This document shows, one piece after another, positions 5,329-6,735 of a DNA stretch of 6,735 nt. Below the pieces are notes generated by a model, which ran no database searches, was not told the origin of the DNA, and saw nothing but the letters and a program-made list of their open reading frames with translations. The position numbers and the translations under genes were made by a program. Position 1 is the first letter of the stretch, and the number at the start of each line of letters is the position of its first letter. The DNA comes from Promethearchaeia archaeon (GTDB lineage Archaea > Asgardarchaeota > Lokiarchaeia > Sigyniarchaeales > SOKP01). The stretch lies in the NCBI GenBank assembly GCA_029856445.1, contig JAHQWY010000202.1, positions 1 to 6,735 of the forward strand, written 5' to 3'.

Positions 5329-5904
5329 TTAATCTAACAGTGTATTTAGATCCCCAATTAACTTAATGATTTCTTCTCTATCTAAGCTTAACTTTACTTT
5401 ACCTCCACCTGGATGAGAAAATGTGAGATTAAAAATATTATTATTTCTTCCTATAGTCCATTTTTCGTCATCAGGTAAGCCATAAGAAGGAGATAGCCAA
5501 TCTGAAGCTTTAAATTCCGCAATTTGGAGTAATACTCCAAAAGCATCTTTAGGATGGATGAATAGCTCTTTCCAACGTTCACCATAATTTTGAAATCCAA
5601 AATATGGAATATCATTTTTTTCAAGGATTTCCCTCATCATTTCAATATCCGGAGTTTGTAAAACGAGGTGGTGGATCCCTCCTTGCTTATTTTTCAAAAA
5701 ATTCTCAAGAAAACTACCTTTTCCAGTTGGCTTTATTAATTCAAATCGAGAAAGATCCCCTAAGGAAAAAGTCTCCCAATAATATTTTAGATTATCATCT
5801 GTACCGTTATATTGCGAAACAGCTCCCAGAATTTTCTTATAAAATTCAACAGCACCTTTATACTCTTTTACTGTAAATGAAACATGATCAATGCGAGTTA
5901 TCAT
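5329..5904 (-). CDS. VOC-fold protein, methylmalonyl-CoA epimerase-like
   Basis: Soluble protein of 191 residues whose first ~130 form a vicinal oxygen chelate (glyoxalase/bleomycin resistance) fold of two βαβββ modules. The match to methylmalonyl-CoA epimerases is seen in IDHVSFTVKE (5-14), FYKKILGA (21-28), FLENFLKNKQGGIHHLVLQT (65-84) and FIHPKDAFGVLLQ (115-127). Predicted metal ligands are His7, Glu55, His78 and the residue at 127. The epimerases have Glu at the last position; here it is Gln127. Residues about 131-191 are an extension beyond the normal C-terminus, with a GGGK turn (166-169) and a final helix. The ATG is supported by a TATA-like box 26 bp upstream. The epimerase acts on branched acyl-CoA in propionate or odd-chain metabolism, but with the Gln change and the tail a different reaction is plausible. 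The fold is sure; the epimerase activity is doubtful. Confidence 0.85.
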   Translation of the reverse strand: MITRIDHVSFTVKEYKGAVEFYKKILGAVSQYNGTDDNLKYYWETFSLGDLSRFELIKPTGKGSFLENFLKNKQGGIHHLVLQTPDIEMMREILEKNDIPYFGFQNYGERWKELFIHPKDAFGVLLQIAEFKASDWLSPSYGLPDDEKWTIGRNNNIFNLTFSHPGGGKVKLSLDREEIIKLIGDLNTLLD

Positions 5905-5926
5905 AAATGATTCATTACTGAAAATG

Positions 5927-5932
5927 TTATAA
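5927..5932 (-). promoter_or_regulatory. TATA-like box of the VOC gene
   Basis: TTATAA is centred 25-26 bp before the ATG at 5904, preceded on the minus strand by a purine-rich AGAAAAAA that fits a BRE. No Shine-Dalgarno sequence precedes the ATG, so a leaderless transcript is likely. Confidence 0.45.
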
Positions 5933-6043
5933 TTTTTTCTATTTATTTGAGGGGAATTAATAAAATTTAGATTCCTATTTTTTAAATGAGTTCATATCTG
6001 AAGAATCTTGTCTTTTAATTCCTTATGTCCTTTAGTTAAAAAA

Positions 6044-6054
6044 TTTATATATAA
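6044..6054 (+). promoter_or_regulatory. TATA-like box of the acyl-CoA synthetase gene
   Basis: TTTATATATAA preceded by an A-rich BRE-like stretch is the best TATA match in the window. It predicts a transcription start near 6075, giving an untranslated leader of about 50 nt before the GTG at 6124, unlike the leaderless genes. It lies in the 219-bp divergent region shared with the VOC gene. Confidence 0.45.
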
Positions 6055-6123
6055 TCATATCTAATATTATTTCACTCAGATAAGAATAAACATTTTGAAA
6101 TAAATAATATTAAGTGTATAATA

Positions 6124-6735
6124 GTGGAAAATCTTTCAGAAGTTCAATTAACACCAAAGGAAACAGATTATTTTGTACGCCTTAATAATATTGTTGAAGA
6201 ACGAACTAAAAATCCGAATTTAAGCTTCGGAATTATCATAGAACAACATGCTGAAAAAAATCCTAATGAAATATCCCTGCTTTATGATGATGTTTCTTTG
6301 AGTTGGAAAATGCTAAATCAAGAGTGTAATAAGATAGCTAATTATTTTCTTAAAATCGGATTCAAATTCGGTGATACCATTGCGGTGATGATGGAAAACT
6401 CTCCCGAATTTATTTCAGTTATGACTGGTATTAACAAAATACAGGGAATTACTTCGTTAATTAACGTTAATCAAAGAAAGCAAGCACTTATACATTCTTT
6501 TAAAATCAGTGAACCTCTATGGATTATTATTGATGGTGATAGCCTACCTGCTTTTACTGAAGTGTTTTCAGATCTTAATTTCGAGAGAAACAAGGTCTTT
6601 GTTATAAATAATCAGCAAAAATATGACCATAATTTTGTCGATTTTCAAAAAGAACTTGAACATATTTCAAGCGATAATCCTATTACTACCTTTAGATCAT
6701 TTTTAACTGACATGTCGGTATACATTTTTACTTCT
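6124..6735 (+). CDS. fatty acyl-CoA synthetase, FATP/FadD6-like (3' end missing)
   Basis: The N-terminal 204 residues of an AMP-binding (ANL superfamily) enzyme that joins a fatty acid to CoA through an acyl-adenylate. The window ends at YIFTS (200-204), the start of the P-loop YIFTSGTTG-type motif, so the adenylation core continues beyond. Recognisable parts are SFGIIIEQHAEKNPNEISL (34-52), FGDTIAVMMENSPEFI (82-97) and INKIQGITSLINVNQRKQAL (103-122). The last resembles the GAVTALINTNLRG-type segment of the very-long-chain FATP/SLC27 and FadD6 branch rather than the AcsA or FadD branches. No signal peptide is seen; a soluble or peripheral membrane protein is likely. GTG at 6124 is the only standard start after the upstream in-frame stop at 6052, and no Shine-Dalgarno sequence precedes it. 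It probably feeds the acyl-CoA pool used by the SDR and VOC proteins, but this is inference. Confidence 0.88.
   Translation, partial: MENLSEVQLTPKETDYFVRLNNIVEERTKNPNLSFGIIIEQHAEKNPNEISLLYDDVSLSWKMLNQECNKIANYFLKIGFKFGDTIAVMMENSPEFISVMTGINKIQGITSLINVNQRKQALIHSFKISEPLWIIIDGDSLPAFTEVFSDLNFERNKVFVINNQQKYDHNFVDFQKELEHISSDNPITTFRSFLTDMSVYIFTS

Noticed and set aside
5604..5876. 90-codon open frame on the plus strand
   Set aside because: It lies wholly within and antisense to the VOC gene, whose protein has clear family motifs; its translation looks like no known protein and has no promoter.
5329..5904. Calling this gene a bona fide methylmalonyl-CoA epimerase
   Set aside because: The final metal-ligand Glu is Gln and there is a long C-terminal extension; the activity cannot be assumed.

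Overview
The window is AT-rich (roughly one third G+C by eye) and carries seven protein genes on both strands, each apparently a separate transcription unit. Several lines suggest an archaeon. Start codons almost entirely lack Shine-Dalgarno sequences. For three genes a TATA-like box lies centred about 26 bp before the start codon, which is the spacing expected for leaderless archaeal transcripts. Genes end in oligo-T tracts. The gene content (corrinoid/Fe-S reductase-like protein, FATP-type acyl-CoA synthetase, DUF362 protein, OFA transporter, SDR) would suit an anaerobic sediment archaeon such as a Lokiarchaeia-type Asgard, but that lineage is an inference; an AT-rich anaerobic bacterium is not formally excluded.

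Layout: (1) 50-1222 (+), a cytoplasmic 4Fe-4S protein of the epoxyqueuosine reductase / reductive dehalogenase-like class. (2) 1268-2551 (-), a 12-helix major facilitator of the oxalate/formate antiporter (OFA) family, convergent with the first gene over a 45-bp gap. (3) 2667-3662 (-), a classical NAD-type short-chain dehydrogenase with an extra ~74-residue charged C-terminal tail. (4) 3826-4014 (-), an unrecognised 62-residue protein. A gene-free stretch of about 395 bp follows. (5) 4410-5288 (+), a DUF362 protein without a ferredoxin domain. (6) 5329-5904 (-), a VOC-fold protein resembling methylmalonyl-CoA epimerase, with an altered metal-ligand position and a C-terminal extension. (7) 6124 to the window end (+), the N-terminal part of a FATP/FadD6-like fatty acyl-CoA synthetase, cut off within the P-loop.

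Three of the genes point to acyl-CoA metabolism: the synthetase activates a carboxylic acid, the SDR has the His-for-Asn substitution also seen in MFE-2 type hydroxyacyl-CoA dehydrogenases, and the VOC protein resembles an acyl-CoA epimerase. The OFA carrier could move a small carboxylate, and the Fe-S protein could supply a reductive step. This is a working idea: the genes are not in an operon and no substrate can be read from the sequence. I see no CRISPR array, tRNA, rRNA, insertion sequence, or recognisable defence or toxin module. The most unusual items are the two C-terminal extensions, the altered epimerase site, the orphan 62-residue protein, and a reductase homologue with an incomplete second cysteine motif.
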